Below are positions 38,574 through 47,454 of a DNA stretch of 64,000 bases, in pieces. Position 1 is the stretch's first letter. Each line of letters opens with the position of its first letter. The position numbers and the translations under genes are program-made. Source of the stretch: Oleiphilus sp. (lineage in GTDB: Bacteria > Pseudomonadota > Gammaproteobacteria > Pseudomonadales > Oleiphilaceae); the NCBI GenBank assembly GCA_006212045.1, contig PZPK01000009.1, positions 62,001-126,000 on the forward strand, given 5' to 3'. The notes beneath the pieces are model-generated. The model was given only the letters and a program-made list of their open reading frames with translations. It had not been told where the DNA came from and made no database searches.

Positions 38574-39946
38574 ACTTTAACGACCGCATAACAGAGGCTC
38601 TCGGTAATCAGTCATTGCGAACCAACCTCCGCGGTGCAATGGATTTCCTTAGAAGTAAGCGCCTACTTTCTATTGAGAAGCCGGATCTATGGGAAGCAAA
38701 GCGCAAACAGGCAGGCCACTTGCGTCAGGATGTCACCCGAAATCTGGCTTCGCTGCTGGAGCGCCTCGAGGATAATTGCACCCGTAACGGCATGCAAGTT
38801 CACTGGGCCGAAAATGCCGATCAGGCCAATCAGCTGATTCTGGATATCTGCAAACAAAAAGCGGCTGAATCCATGGTCAAAGGTAAATCCATGGCCAGCG
38901 AAGAGATTGAATTAAATGACTATCTTGCCCGCCACCAGATTGAGTGCATCGAATCGGATATGGGTGAGTTTATTGTCCAGTTGGCCGAAGAAAAGCCCTC
39001 TCACATAATCATGCCGGCCCTGCATAAAAGCCAGCAAGACATCGCCTCACTGTTTCAGGCAAAGCTTCAGGAGCCCGCTGACCCGGACGACGTCGATCAA
39101 CTGATCGATATTGGTCGAAAGACCATGCGGGAAAAATTCAAGCACGCGGATATCGGACTGTCAGGCGTCAATTTTGCGATTGCCGACAAAGGCCTTCTTT
39201 GCCTGGTTGAAAACGAAGGCAACGGTCGCATGTCAACAACAGTGCCGGACACGCACATCGCAATTATGGGACTCGAAAAGGTTCTTCCTGATCTGAACGA
39301 ACTGCCAACATTGCTGCATCTCTTGACGCGCTCGGCCACCGGGCAGCGTATCACTACCTACTTGAACCTGATCTCCGGCCCACGCAGGAACGATGAACGC
39401 GATGGCCCTCGGGAAGTGCATCTGGTGCTTCTGGACAATGGGCGCTCACAAATGGCGGCTGACGAGGCACTCCGAAGCTCACTGGCTTGCATACGATGTG
39501 GCGCTTGCATGAACCATTGCCCGGTTTATACACGTATCGGCGGGCACGCCTACGGCAGCACTTATCCAGGGCCGATAGGGCAAGTCATTGCGCCGCAGCT
39601 GAACGGTGAGGAAAAATACAGCGAATTATCCAGCGCCTGCTCAATGAATAATGCCTGCGGCGATGTCTGCCCTGTTGGTATTGACCTGCCTGGCCTGATT
39701 CGAACGCAGCGCTCCAGACATGCCCAAAGGTCTTTCAAGAGTAAACTTGAGGCTGGCATCTGGTACCTTTGGCAATGGCTTCATCTGCACCCGACACTCT
39801 ATCGATTAGCACGGCAAGCCATGTCAAGACGCTTGATCGCTCGCCTGTTGATCCCGGGAAGTTGGCGATCAGGCAGGGGCGTTCCGGTTTCTGCCCGCCT
39901 CTCGCTGCATCAGATCATGGCGAAAAGGAAGCAGAGCAGTGAATAG
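38570..39946 (+). CDS. lutB: LutB/LldF family iron-sulfur protein
   Basis: The 458-residue protein has an N-terminal LUD domain (AAESMVKGKSMASEEIELND, IGLSGVNFAIADKGLLCLVENEGNGRM), a ferredoxin-like region and a C-terminal tail as in LutB. The first Fe-S motif is complete, CIRCGACMNHCPVY. The second reads CSMNNACGDVCPVGID: the residue aligned with the second Cys of the usual CxLCGxCxxxCP pattern is Asn, while a Cys is present three positions earlier. This may shift or weaken one cluster. It overlaps both neighbours by four and eight bases. Confidence 0.88.
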   Translation: MNFNDRITEALGNQSLRTNLRGAMDFLRSKRLLSIEKPDLWEAKRKQAGHLRQDVTRNLASLLERLEDNCTRNGMQVHWAENADQANQLILDICKQKAAESMVKGKSMASEEIELNDYLARHQIECIESDMGEFIVQLAEEKPSHIIMPALHKSQQDIASLFQAKLQEPADPDDVDQLIDIGRKTMREKFKHADIGLSGVNFAIADKGLLCLVENEGNGRMSTTVPDTHIAIMGLEKVLPDLNELPTLLHLLTRSATGQRITTYLNLISGPRRNDERDGPREVHLVLLDNGRSQMAADEALRSSLACIRCGACMNHCPVYTRIGGHAYGSTYPGPIGQVIAPQLNGEEKYSELSSACSMNNACGDVCPVGIDLPGLIRTQRSRHAQRSFKSKLEAGIWYLWQWLHLHPTLYRLARQAMSRRLIARLLIPGSWRSGRGVPVSARLSLHQIMAKRKQSSE

Positions 39947-40640
39947 TGCCCGAGAACGCATCCTGCGCCGCCTGAAGATTACCCAGCGATCACTTTCGGA
40001 TGCCAACCCCAATTCGCATACCGACCCGCTGTCCGGCTCAACAGCACATCAGGGAGAACACCAAGCGGATGCGCGCACAGCAGGACCCTCCGGGCAAGGT
40101 CTGACGCAACTACTGGAGAACCTGAGCCAGAATCGTATCGAAGTGGTTCGAGGCGGACAGGATCAGGCTGAGCAGTTAGTGTCCCGCTTAGCCAGTCAGG
40201 GCCTGACCCGATGGCTGCTGGGCAGCAGCGCGCTGGCGGACAGCTTTGAAAGCCTCATTGCCGGTGTTCCGGGCACTGAAACCACCCGCTTTATTGAGAA
40301 CTTCGAAGTTCTGAAAAATCACATATTTGACAAGATTGATGTGGGCCTGAGTTCAGCCCATGCCGCCATTGCAGACACCGGCACTCTGCTGCTCAGGCCT
40401 GACGCGACTGAACCACGCACATTATCACTGATTCCTCCGGTGCATGTTATCGTACTGAATCCGCATCATATCTTTGGCAATCTGGAAAGCTGCCTGGCTT
40501 CAATCCCGGACACAGCTTTGCGCCAGAACAGCAACACGCTCTTTATCTCCAGCCCTTCGAAGACGGCAGATATTCAACAAAAACTTGCTTATGGCGCCCA
40601 CGGACCGAAGCGGGTCATTGTGTTTTTGGATGAGTCCTGA
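39939..40640 (+). CDS. lutC: LutC/LldG family LUD-domain protein
   Basis: The third subunit type of the lactate utilization complex, 233 residues, with a single LUD domain: the VGLSSAHAAIADTGTLLLRP segment, LSLIPPVHVIVLNPHHIFGN and the closing TADIQQKLAYGAHGPKRVIVFLD. The N-terminus ARERILRRLK is typical. It starts eight bases before the lutB stop, so PhnD-like, lutA, lutB and lutC read as one coupled four-gene operon. An 87-bp gap with a Fur-like sequence follows. Confidence 0.88.
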   Translation: MNSARERILRRLKITQRSLSDANPNSHTDPLSGSTAHQGEHQADARTAGPSGQGLTQLLENLSQNRIEVVRGGQDQAEQLVSRLASQGLTRWLLGSSALADSFESLIAGVPGTETTRFIENFEVLKNHIFDKIDVGLSSAHAAIADTGTLLLRPDATEPRTLSLIPPVHVIVLNPHHIFGNLESCLASIPDTALRQNSNTLFISSPSKTADIQQKLAYGAHGPKRVIVFLDES

Positions 40641-40698
40641 CAAGCATCAGCCAAACGTTCGCCTAAAGCCGTATCTCGTAGTATTCTTAGCCCGCTCA

Positions 40699-40717
40699 CA
40701 TAATCATAATCATTAGG
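40699..40717 (+). promoter_or_regulatory. Fur-box-like sequence before the ABC transporter
   Basis: CATAATCATAATCATTAGG matches the classic 19-bp Fur box (GATAATGATAATCATTATC) at 15 positions and keeps its 6-6-1-6 hexamer layout. It ends at the AGGA ribosome site (40715-40718), ten bases before the ATG, so a bound repressor would cover the translation start region. The match could be chance in an AT-rich leader. Confidence 0.45.
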
Positions 40718-40727
40718 AATCATTACC

Positions 40728-41699
40728 ATGCGACATTTCAGTCTCGGCGCCCGCGTACTGGCACTCATGACACTATTTGGCAGCAACCTCACATTTGCGG
40801 CATTACCGGCGAAGCACGTTGCCGTTACCCAGATTGTAGAACATCCGGCTCTGGATGCGGTCAGAAACGGGGTGAAGGATGTACTTCGTGAGCAAGGCTG
40901 GACAGAAGGAGAGAATCTGAAGTGGGATTATCAAAGTGCACAGGGAAATACGGCAACAGCCGCCCAGATCGCGAAAAAGTTCGCGGGCGATCAACCCGAT
41001 GCCATCGTCGCCATCGCAACACCCTCCGCACAAGCTGTCGCATCCTCGGCACGCGCATCCAATATTATCTTCAGCGCGGTCACCGACCCTGTCGCGGCAA
41101 AACTGGTCAAGGCCTGGGACCAGCCTGGCAAGAACATTACCGGAGTATCTGATCTGACCCCGATCAGCAAACATATCGCGTTGGTCAAGGAAATCGTTCC
41201 TAACGCGAAAAGACTGGGCGTCATTTACAATCCGGGAGAAGCCAATTCCGTTGCACTGGTGAAGCTGGTACAAAAATATGCGCCAGAACATGGCATGGAA
41301 GTAGTGGAAGCCGCATCGCCAAAATCTGCCGATGTACAAACCGCCACACGCTCGTTGATGGGAAAAGTGGATGCCATCTACCTGCCGACTGACAATACCG
41401 TCATCTCTGCTCTGGAGGGCGTTGTAAAAATTGCGGAACAAGCGGATATTCCGCTCATCGCGGGCGACACAGACAGTGTAAAGCGAGGCGCCGTTGCGGC
41501 CCTTGGCTTTAATTACTACGAAGTGGGCAGACAGACCGGGAACATGCTGGTCAAAGTCCTGAATGGAACATCGCCATCCGAAATCATGGTGGAAGGTATC
41601 GAAAAAACCGAGTTGTTTGTCAATCCTGCAGCCGCAGAACGCATGGGCATCAAACTGACTGACTCGATGATCGGGAAAGCCAAGGAAGTGATCAGGTAG
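40728..41699 (+). CDS. ABC transporter substrate-binding protein (PF04392 type)
   Basis: A 323-residue periplasmic protein with a signal peptide (RVLALMTLFGSNLTFA) and two Rossmann-like lobes of the ABC_sub_bind family: HVAVTQIVEHPALDAVRNGVKD at the start, DAIVAIATPSAQAVASS, VTDPVAAKLV, GVIYNPGEANSVALVK and ALGFNYYEVGRQTG. Family members include the TrpX tryptophan binder of streptococci, but ligands vary and are mostly unknown. A strong AGGA ribosome site precedes the ATG. It is first of a three-gene transporter operon. Confidence 0.88.
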   Translation: MRHFSLGARVLALMTLFGSNLTFAALPAKHVAVTQIVEHPALDAVRNGVKDVLREQGWTEGENLKWDYQSAQGNTATAAQIAKKFAGDQPDAIVAIATPSAQAVASSARASNIIFSAVTDPVAAKLVKAWDQPGKNITGVSDLTPISKHIALVKEIVPNAKRLGVIYNPGEANSVALVKLVQKYAPEHGMEVVEAASPKSADVQTATRSLMGKVDAIYLPTDNTVISALEGVVKIAEQADIPLIAGDTDSVKRGAVAALGFNYYEVGRQTGNMLVKVLNGTSPSEIMVEGIEKTELFVNPAAAERMGIKLTDSMIGKAKEVIR

Positions 41700-41707
41700 A
41701 CCTGAAA

Positions 41708-42598
41708 GTGATCAATTCATTTGCATTTTTTGGCGCTATCGAGACCGGTTTTATTTATGGTCTCGTTGCCCTTGGCGTATTTATCTCCTTCAGAATTCTG
41801 GACTTTCCTGATCTGACGGTCGATGGCTCCTTTCCTTTAGGTGCTGCCGTTGCGGCGACCATGATCGTGGCTGACTTCAACCCCCTGATTGCAACGCTTT
41901 GCGCCTGTATCGCTGGTGCAGGGGCGGGTCTTGTCACCGCCTGGCTAAACGTTCGGCTCGGTATCTTGCACCTGCTGGCCTCGATTCTGACCATGATCGC
42001 CCTGTACTCAATCAATCTGCGGATCATGGATGGTCCGAACAAAGCCTTACTGGGCGTGGAAACACTGCTCACTCCCCTCGACAACTTAAGCCTGCCTTAC
42101 TACATGGCCTACCCTCTCGCTTTTGGCGTACTCATTCTGGCGGTCATGCTGGCACTGGTCTGGTTTTTGAAAACGGAAGTGGGTCTTGCCATGCGTGCGA
42201 CGGGCTCCAATGCCCGTATGGCGAAAGCAAACGGCATCCATACGGGACGTATGGTCCTGATGGGCATGGCAATATCCAATGCCCTGGTCGCATTAGCCGG
42301 CGCCTTGTTTGCACAAAGTCAGGGCAGCGCAGATGTCACCATGGGCGTCGGTGTCATTGTCATCGGACTGGCCTCAGTGATTGGCGGTGAAGCCGTGATG
42401 CCAATACGCACGCTGTTTTTGTGGATCCTTGCCTGCATCGTCGGCTCTTTGCTTTACCGGCTGGTCATTGCCGTCGCGCTCAATGGCGAACTGATGGGTC
42501 TGAAAGCACAGGACCTGAACCTGATCACAGCGGTACTGGTGACCATTGCGATAGTTGCGCCTGGCTGGAAACGTTACTTCAAGGCAGCAAAAACATGA
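41708..42598 (+). CDS. ABC transporter permease
   Basis: A 296-residue inner-membrane permease of the branched-chain amino acid/ribose type (BPD_transp_2), with about eight to nine hydrophobic helices. Typical segments are FRILDFPDLTVDGSFPLGAA near the start, GLAMRATGSNARMAKANGIH (the cytoplasmic coupling loop to the ATPase) and GVIVIGLASVIGGEAVM. It lies 8 bp after the binding protein gene and overlaps the ATPase gene by four bases. Confidence 0.9.
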   Translation: MINSFAFFGAIETGFIYGLVALGVFISFRILDFPDLTVDGSFPLGAAVAATMIVADFNPLIATLCACIAGAGAGLVTAWLNVRLGILHLLASILTMIALYSINLRIMDGPNKALLGVETLLTPLDNLSLPYYMAYPLAFGVLILAVMLALVWFLKTEVGLAMRATGSNARMAKANGIHTGRMVLMGMAISNALVALAGALFAQSQGSADVTMGVGVIVIGLASVIGGEAVMPIRTLFLWILACIVGSLLYRLVIAVALNGELMGLKAQDLNLITAVLVTIAIVAPGWKRYFKAAKT

Positions 42599-43386
42599 TT
42601 GCAGTTCAGAAACTCCACGTGAAGTTCAATGAGGGCTCCCCTCTGGAAAACCATGCGCTGCGCGGCGTAGATCTGGATATTCCTGAAGGGCAGTTCGTGA
42701 CAGTGATCGGCAGTAACGGTGCCGGAAAATCGACCCTGCTCAACGCCCTTGCAGGCGAAGTTTCCTGTCATAGCGGGCTACTGAACCTGGACGATACAGA
42801 TATCACTAGATGGCCCGTTCATAAACGCGCGCCGCTTATTGCGCGGGTATTTCAAGATCCGCTGATGGGCACATGTGAAGATCTGACCATTGAGGAAAAC
42901 CTCGCCTTGGCGCAGGCCAGAACCAAGCAACGGAACTTGAGCCGGGCGGCCCAAAAATCCTATCGCGCACATTTCAAGGACAAACTGAAAACCCTGCAGC
43001 TTGGGCTGGAACATCGCCTGGAGGATAAAGTCGGATTGCTCTCGGGTGGCCAGCGACAGGCCGTGAGTTTGTTAATGGCATCGCTGATGCCGATGAAGCT
43101 ATTACTTCTGGACGAGCATACGGCGGCACTGGACCCAAAAACTGCGCAGTTTATTCTGGAATTAACCCAGGACATCGTGCAGGAACAAAAACTCACTGCA
43201 CTCATGGTGACACATAGCATGAAGCAGGCACTCACGATTGGTGAACGCACGATTATGCTGCATCAGGGTAAAATCGCACTCGACGTTTCTGGGGAGAAGC
43301 GATCTACCATGACCACTAACGATCTGCTCGAACAGTTTCAGAAGAATCATAGCGAGATAGACGACGACGCCCTGCTGCTGGATTAG
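42595..43386 (+). CDS. ABC transporter ATP-binding protein
   Basis: The 263-residue ATPase of the transporter has Walker A GSNGAGKST, the Q-loop segment ARVFQDPLMGTC, the signature LSGGQRQAV, Walker B LLLLDEHTAALDP and the switch His in MVTHSM. The ATG at 42595 overlaps the permease stop; the open frame extends further upstream only because it runs through the permease gene. The signature order and size match the ATPase of PF04392-type importers. Confidence 0.93.
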   Translation: MIAVQKLHVKFNEGSPLENHALRGVDLDIPEGQFVTVIGSNGAGKSTLLNALAGEVSCHSGLLNLDDTDITRWPVHKRAPLIARVFQDPLMGTCEDLTIEENLALAQARTKQRNLSRAAQKSYRAHFKDKLKTLQLGLEHRLEDKVGLLSGGQRQAVSLLMASLMPMKLLLLDEHTAALDPKTAQFILELTQDIVQEQKLTALMVTHSMKQALTIGERTIMLHQGKIALDVSGEKRSTMTTNDLLEQFQKNHSEIDDDALLLD

Positions 43387-43402
43387 CCGCAACCGTGCAG
43401 GG

Positions 43403-44356
43403 CTAATGCCTGAAATGCATGACAATACAAACAGATTGCTCGAAAGTCAGGCCAAACTCAGCCCTCAGGTAATCAACTTCACGCTGCTCGGAACGACTGA
43501 AATGCTCATATATTTCGTGCAATTCCGGGCTGAGCTCTTCGTTACCGGATAATTCCTGCCTGGATTTTCTGCGTCGCGCACTCCTTCGCTGTCGCTCCTG
43601 CTCTTTCACCAGCTGCACAAACGAAGAGGCAAAAATACCGGCAGGCATCGCTGCGATCCCCACGCCGGAAATCATGACAAGAACAGCAAACAGTTTTCCG
43701 CCTGCCGTTATTGGCACCACATCCCCGTACCCGACGGTCGTCAACGTCACCAGAGACCACCACATGCTTTGGGGAATACTGCCAAAATGCTCCGGTTGCG
43801 CAAAACGTTCAAAATAGTAGATGCCGGTCGCCGCCATGAAACACAGGATCATCATGATCATCGCCGCTGCCAACAGGGTACTTTTATTATCATGATAAAG
43901 TCTGGCCAGCATAGAGATGGAGTCTGAATAGCGCGTCAATTTCAGGATACGCACGATCGCAATCAGCTTCAGCATTCGCCAATCCCCCAGTGCATCCCCC
44001 GGAAACAGCCAGATGAAAAAGATCGGCAAAAAGGAAAGGAGATCAACCAACCCCATCGGTGAACGTATATAGGCGATACGTCGCGATCTTATCTCTGATG
44101 GTGACACAGACTCACCGGCCGCGGACCACACTCTCAAAACATACTCGATGGTAAATACGACCACAAAAAACCGCTGACTGACCTCTGCAAACGCAGTGTA
44201 ACGTTCGCCATGCTGAGGAACCGACATCCAGACCAGTTCACCGATATTCAGCAACACCATGGCCGCCAGAAACAGATTCAGACTTAAGGAAAAAAAACTA
44301 CGTTCATCCGGATGATGCAGCGCTCGGAAAAACAACCTTCTTGCCATCATCGCCAT
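43403..44356 (-). CDS. Voltage-gated-type potassium channel / ion transporter
   Basis: A 317-residue channel subunit of the six-helix superfamily. N-terminal helices include SLNLFLAAMVLLNIGELVW and FFVVVFTIEYVLRVW. The S4-like segment has spaced arginines (WRMLKLIAIVRILKLTRYS). The pore loop has the potassium selectivity filter TVGYGD in LVTLTTVGYGDVVP, followed by the inner helix LFAVLVMISGVGIAAMPAGIFAS. The cytoplasmic tail is short and basic. I use the ATG at 44356, with AGGAG seven bases upstream; the frame continues to 44422. It is convergent with the transporter operon by 16 bp. Confidence 0.9.
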   Translation of the reverse strand: MAMMARRLFFRALHHPDERSFFSLSLNLFLAAMVLLNIGELVWMSVPQHGERYTAFAEVSQRFFVVVFTIEYVLRVWSAAGESVSPSEIRSRRIAYIRSPMGLVDLLSFLPIFFIWLFPGDALGDWRMLKLIAIVRILKLTRYSDSISMLARLYHDNKSTLLAAAMIMMILCFMAATGIYYFERFAQPEHFGSIPQSMWWSLVTLTTVGYGDVVPITAGGKLFAVLVMISGVGIAAMPAGIFASSFVQLVKEQERQRRSARRRKSRQELSGNEELSPELHEIYEHFSRSEQREVDYLRAEFGLTFEQSVCIVMHFRH

Positions 44357-44504
44357 CGAGCCTCTCCTGCTTTTGTGATTGGGCCGGGGCCCGGCCGCTT
44401 TGCCAATCAGGGCTGTGCGCATTCCAAAATCACAACCTCACTAACCTTTTGACTCCCATATTAGAAGCATAGCCTTGATCAATGAGACTGCATGATCACC
44501 AGAG

Positions 44505-44588
44505 ATTGCATGCGGACTGTGACATCAGCAGGTACTTTCCTAATGAATTATCGTAATATATAACTTGGCTCCGGTCTGCGCATGCAAT
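44505..44588. repeat. Perfect 10-bp inverted repeat, 64 bp apart
   Basis: ATTGCATGCG (44505-44514) and CGCATGCAAT (44579-44588) are exact reverse complements, each holding the palindrome GCATGC. They lie in the gap between the divergent potassium channel gene and the 104-residue orphan, with an AT-rich possible -10 between them. The layout would suit a regulator binding two sites or a looped repressor; this is inference. Confidence 0.45.
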
Positions 44589-44658
44589 TCCGGATAGATA
44601 CCAAACCCCGGTCTGATGCAAAGGCAAAAGTAAAAGCAACAGGCATCAAGGAAAGGCA

Positions 44659-44973
44659 ATGAGCTACCGCCTGCTAATAAATGATCAACTGCTGCTGGAA
44701 GGTGACCTGAAGTCGCTCACCGCGCTATTTAATGATCTGAGCGGGTTGAATTTTGCCAAGACTAAACGCTCCAGCTGGCTCGATAAAATGTCCTCAGGCG
44801 AGTCTTACGCCACTTATCTGAAAATCAAAGCCACCGAGTTCAAGCTGACAGACTGGCACGGCGAGCTTTCACTGGTGTCACCTGATCAAACAGCCATTCG
44901 CGTTCACTTCTTTGAAACTCATCGAAAAATATTGGATGATCATACCGGCAATGAAGCGAAAGATACCGGCTGA
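44659..44973 (+). CDS. Hypothetical protein, 104 residues
   Basis: I do not recognise this protein. It has no signal peptide or membrane helix. It begins MSYRLLINDQLLLEGDLKSL, has a basic middle (FAKTKRSSWLDKM) and a probable beta-rich second half (YLKIKATEFKLTDWHGELSL). AAGGAAAGG lies just before the ATG, which supports real translation. It lies 90 bp upstream of pyrC on the same strand and divergent from the channel gene. Confidence 0.6.
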   Translation: MSYRLLINDQLLLEGDLKSLTALFNDLSGLNFAKTKRSSWLDKMSSGESYATYLKIKATEFKLTDWHGELSLVSPDQTAIRVHFFETHRKILDDHTGNEAKDTG

Positions 44974-45063
44974 CTACCTCGCCGTCGGACCTCGGCAGAT
45001 GCCCATAAGAGTCATAACGTCGGCTAGATGATCCACATTCGCACCAACACCCCGAGAGAATTA

Positions 45064-46101
45064 ATGCAGGAAATAACCATACAAACCCCGGACGACTTGC
45101 ACCTCCATTTCAGGGATGAGTCGATGCTTCTGAACACCGTGCCAGCCACCGCACGCTGCTTCAGACGCGCCATCGTGATGCCCAATCTGGTGCCTCCGGT
45201 CACCAATGCAGAAAGACTGACTGCCTATCGCGAAAGAATATTGTCGGCGGTGCCGCCCGGCAAGCATTTTGAACCCCTGATGACCATCTATCTGACAGAT
45301 AACACTGATAAGGAAACGGTTACCTCAGCCAAAGCCGCAGGCGCGGTCGCAGCAAAACTTTATCCCGCTGGCGCCACCACCAACTCGGATACGGCTGTTA
45401 CTGATCTTGAGCGGCTTTACCCCGTGTTTGAACAGATGCAGAAAATCGACATGCTTTTGCTTGTGCATGGCGAGGTGACAGACACCCATATCGACATCTT
45501 TGATCGTGAGAAAGAGTTTATCGACCAAAAACTCCAAGTCATCCATGCCCGCTTTCCAAACCTCAAAATCGTCTTCGAACACATTACCACCAAAGACGCG
45601 GCAGACTTCGTGTCTCAGGCCAACGAATTCATGGCTGCCACCATTACACCCCAACACCTGATGCTAAACCGAAATGACCTGCTGGTTGGGGGAATCAGGC
45701 CACACAATTATTGTCTGCCAGTACTGAAACGCAGCACGCACCAGCAAGCGCTTCGCAAAGCCGTTCAGTCCGGCTCGCACAAGTTTTTTCTGGGTACGGA
45801 CTCAGCGCCACACGAAAAACACAAAAAGGAAACAGCCTGTGGTTGCGCCGGTTGCTACAGCGCCTGGAGCGCGATCGAACTTTACGCGCAGGTATTTGAA
45901 GAGCTTGATGCCCTGGATAAACTGGAAGGCTTCGCCAGTCATTATGGCGCTGATTTCTATGGTTTACCTCGCAATCAGGGCACCATCACGCTCAAAAAAG
46001 AACAGTGGAAAATTCCAGATGCAATACATCTCGGCAATGGCGAAGATATTGTTCCGTTTTTTGCCGGACAAACCATAAATTGGAAAGTTACGGATGCTTA
46101 G
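45064..46101 (+). CDS. pyrC: Dihydroorotase PyrC
   Basis: PyrC closes carbamoyl aspartate to dihydroorotate, the third step of pyrimidine synthesis. The 345-residue protein is the type II, E. coli-like single-function form. Zinc and catalytic residues are visible: H13 and H15 (DLHLHFRD), the carboxylated K98 ([10 protein letters not shown]), H135 (LLVHGEV), H173 (FEHITT) and D246 (LGTDSAPH). The ATG at 45064 gives the normal family start [16 protein letters not shown]; the frame extends 12 codons further upstream. Confidence 0.97.
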   Translation: MQEITIQTPDDLHLHFRDESMLLNTVPATARCFRRAIVMPNLVPPVTNAERLTAYRERILSAVPPGKHFEPLMTIYLTDNTDKETVTSAKAAGAVAAKLYPAGATTNSDTAVTDLERLYPVFEQMQKIDMLLLVHGEVTDTHIDIFDREKEFIDQKLQVIHARFPNLKIVFEHITTKDAADFVSQANEFMAATITPQHLMLNRNDLLVGGIRPHNYCLPVLKRSTHQQALRKAVQSGSHKFFLGTDSAPHEKHKKETACGCAGCYSAWSAIELYAQVFEELDALDKLEGFASHYGADFYGLPRNQGTITLKKEQWKIPDAIHLGNGEDIVPFFAGQTINWKVTDA

Positions 46102-46122
46102 TCAATGCTTATTACATTGACT
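46100..46122 (+). other. Short hairpin at the pyrC stop codon
   Basis: AGTCAATG and CATTGACT form a perfect 8-bp stem with a 7-base loop, beginning inside the pyrC stop codon and ending 16 bp before the next gene. GTCGGGAA follows, so it is not a standard intrinsic terminator; it may stabilise the mRNA end or tune read-through to the chemoreceptor-like gene. Confidence 0.35.
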
Positions 46123-46138
46123 GTCGGGAACCAAACAT

Positions 46139-47176
46139 ATGCAAGAAGCAATTAGCTCAAGCGATTCACCCCTGAACAAAGAGTATCTATGGCTTTTTTT
46201 CCTGCAAATCCTCGCCGCCACATGCCTTGTTCTAACGGGGGAAATACCCGGTTTTGTTCTGGCGCCCTTACTGTTCAGCACCTTTCTTGTTTCCTATCTC
46301 CTTTGGAGACGGGTACAGGGACAAGAAGAAAACCGTTTAGCTGATGCATCCGCTACCGAAACCGATATAGACGATAACGACTGGGTCGAAGGCTGCAAAC
46401 AAGGGCTTTACCGGAACCAACAACAGGCCTGTGAGCTTTCGGACGAGATTAAAAATGAACTAGAGAACGTTGCCGGGCAGGCAAATGAGCACCTGAAAAC
46501 CGTGCAGTCCTCCAGTCAGCATTTGCTGGAGCAGCCTGTACTTTCCAGTCTTGCCCAATACGCAGAGCAATCCCTGTCATTTGGGGAAAAAGCGCTCGGA
46601 ACCCTCAATCAACTTGCCAGTGACAGTGAGACCTCGGCCGCGGCATCCCACAGAATTCGTGAGCAGTTTGAAGAAATCAGACTGCGTTTTGACGAAATCA
46701 AAGCTTATCTTGAGGACATTAACCGAATTAATTCGCAGACCAATCTGCTCGCCCTCAACGCCGCCATCGAGGCAGCACGAGCCGGCGACGCTGGCCGAGG
46801 CTTTAGCGTTGTTGCCGATGAAGTGCGTTCACTCTCGATCAGGACAGACGAGTTCAATGAGCGTATCGCGACCAAAATAGTAGAAACCGAATCTGTACTC
46901 GGGGATGCTGAATCGTCAATAGAACTCTTTTCGCAGAATAACTCAGAACAGTTCAATGCTGTATCGGCTGAGCTGACACAGGAGTTGCAGGCCATTAGAA
47001 ACATCTCTGAAGACCTTGATCTTCAAAGCCTGGAGCAGGCATATCAAAGTCTGTCAGAAATACAGGAAGGCAGCTCAATGAAAATGATTGATGCGTCATT
47101 TCCCAAACTAACTGCGCTTCAAAACTGCCTTGCCGAGTACCAGCAACTGATTGACACGCTCGGAAACAACCATTGA
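46139..47176 (+). CDS. Minimal methyl-accepting chemotaxis-like protein
   Basis: A 345-residue protein with two close membrane helices near the N-terminus (about 16-35 and 40-57) and almost no periplasmic part, followed by a helical signalling region. The conserved receptor tip is [20 protein letters not shown] followed by [17 protein letters not shown]. No HAMP or sensory domain is present, the helical region before and after the tip is short, and there is no C-terminal CheR-binding pentapeptide. It probably senses from the membrane or cytoplasm, or pairs with larger receptors. It lies 37 bp after pyrC. Confidence 0.82.
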   Translation: MQEAISSSDSPLNKEYLWLFFLQILAATCLVLTGEIPGFVLAPLLFSTFLVSYLLWRRVQGQEENRLADASATETDIDDNDWVEGCKQGLYRNQQQACELSDEIKNELENVAGQANEHLKTVQSSSQHLLEQPVLSSLAQYAEQSLSFGEKALGTLNQLASDSETSAAASHRIREQFEEIRLRFDEIKAYLEDINRINSQTNLLALNAAIEAARAGDAGRGFSVVADEVRSLSIRTDEFNERIATKIVETESVLGDAESSIELFSQNNSEQFNAVSAELTQELQAIRNISEDLDLQSLEQAYQSLSEIQEGSSMKMIDASFPKLTALQNCLAEYQQLIDTLGNNH

Positions 47177-47454
47177 TTCTTTAAGATCTCGCTTGATCCG
47201 GATTTCCGATAGCCCATTGCCGCGTATACATTAATGAAGCTTAATCCCAAACTGGTCGCGGATTGAACAATCCTGATATATGATCTTTGCCAAGCGATCC
47301 GGGGTACCGATTTCAAGACCCTGAGAAGTTCACCAACACATGCAAGTGATCGTCCCCAAACGGCTACTTGCTGGATAAACAAGAAAGAATGTCGCATTAA
47401 TTCCCTTTATTGGCCGGTAACTATCAGACTCGTTAATTGCGCTTAAAAATCACT

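Noticed and set aside
37821-40640. Firm assignment of lutABC to L-lactate use
   Set aside because: No permease or lactate regulator is adjacent, LutB has an altered cluster motif, and the operon begins with an unrelated binding protein.
40728-43386. Calling the transporter TrpXYZ (tryptophan)
   Set aside because: Family match alone does not give the ligand; no T-box or tryptophan signal is seen, and a Fur-like site points elsewhere.
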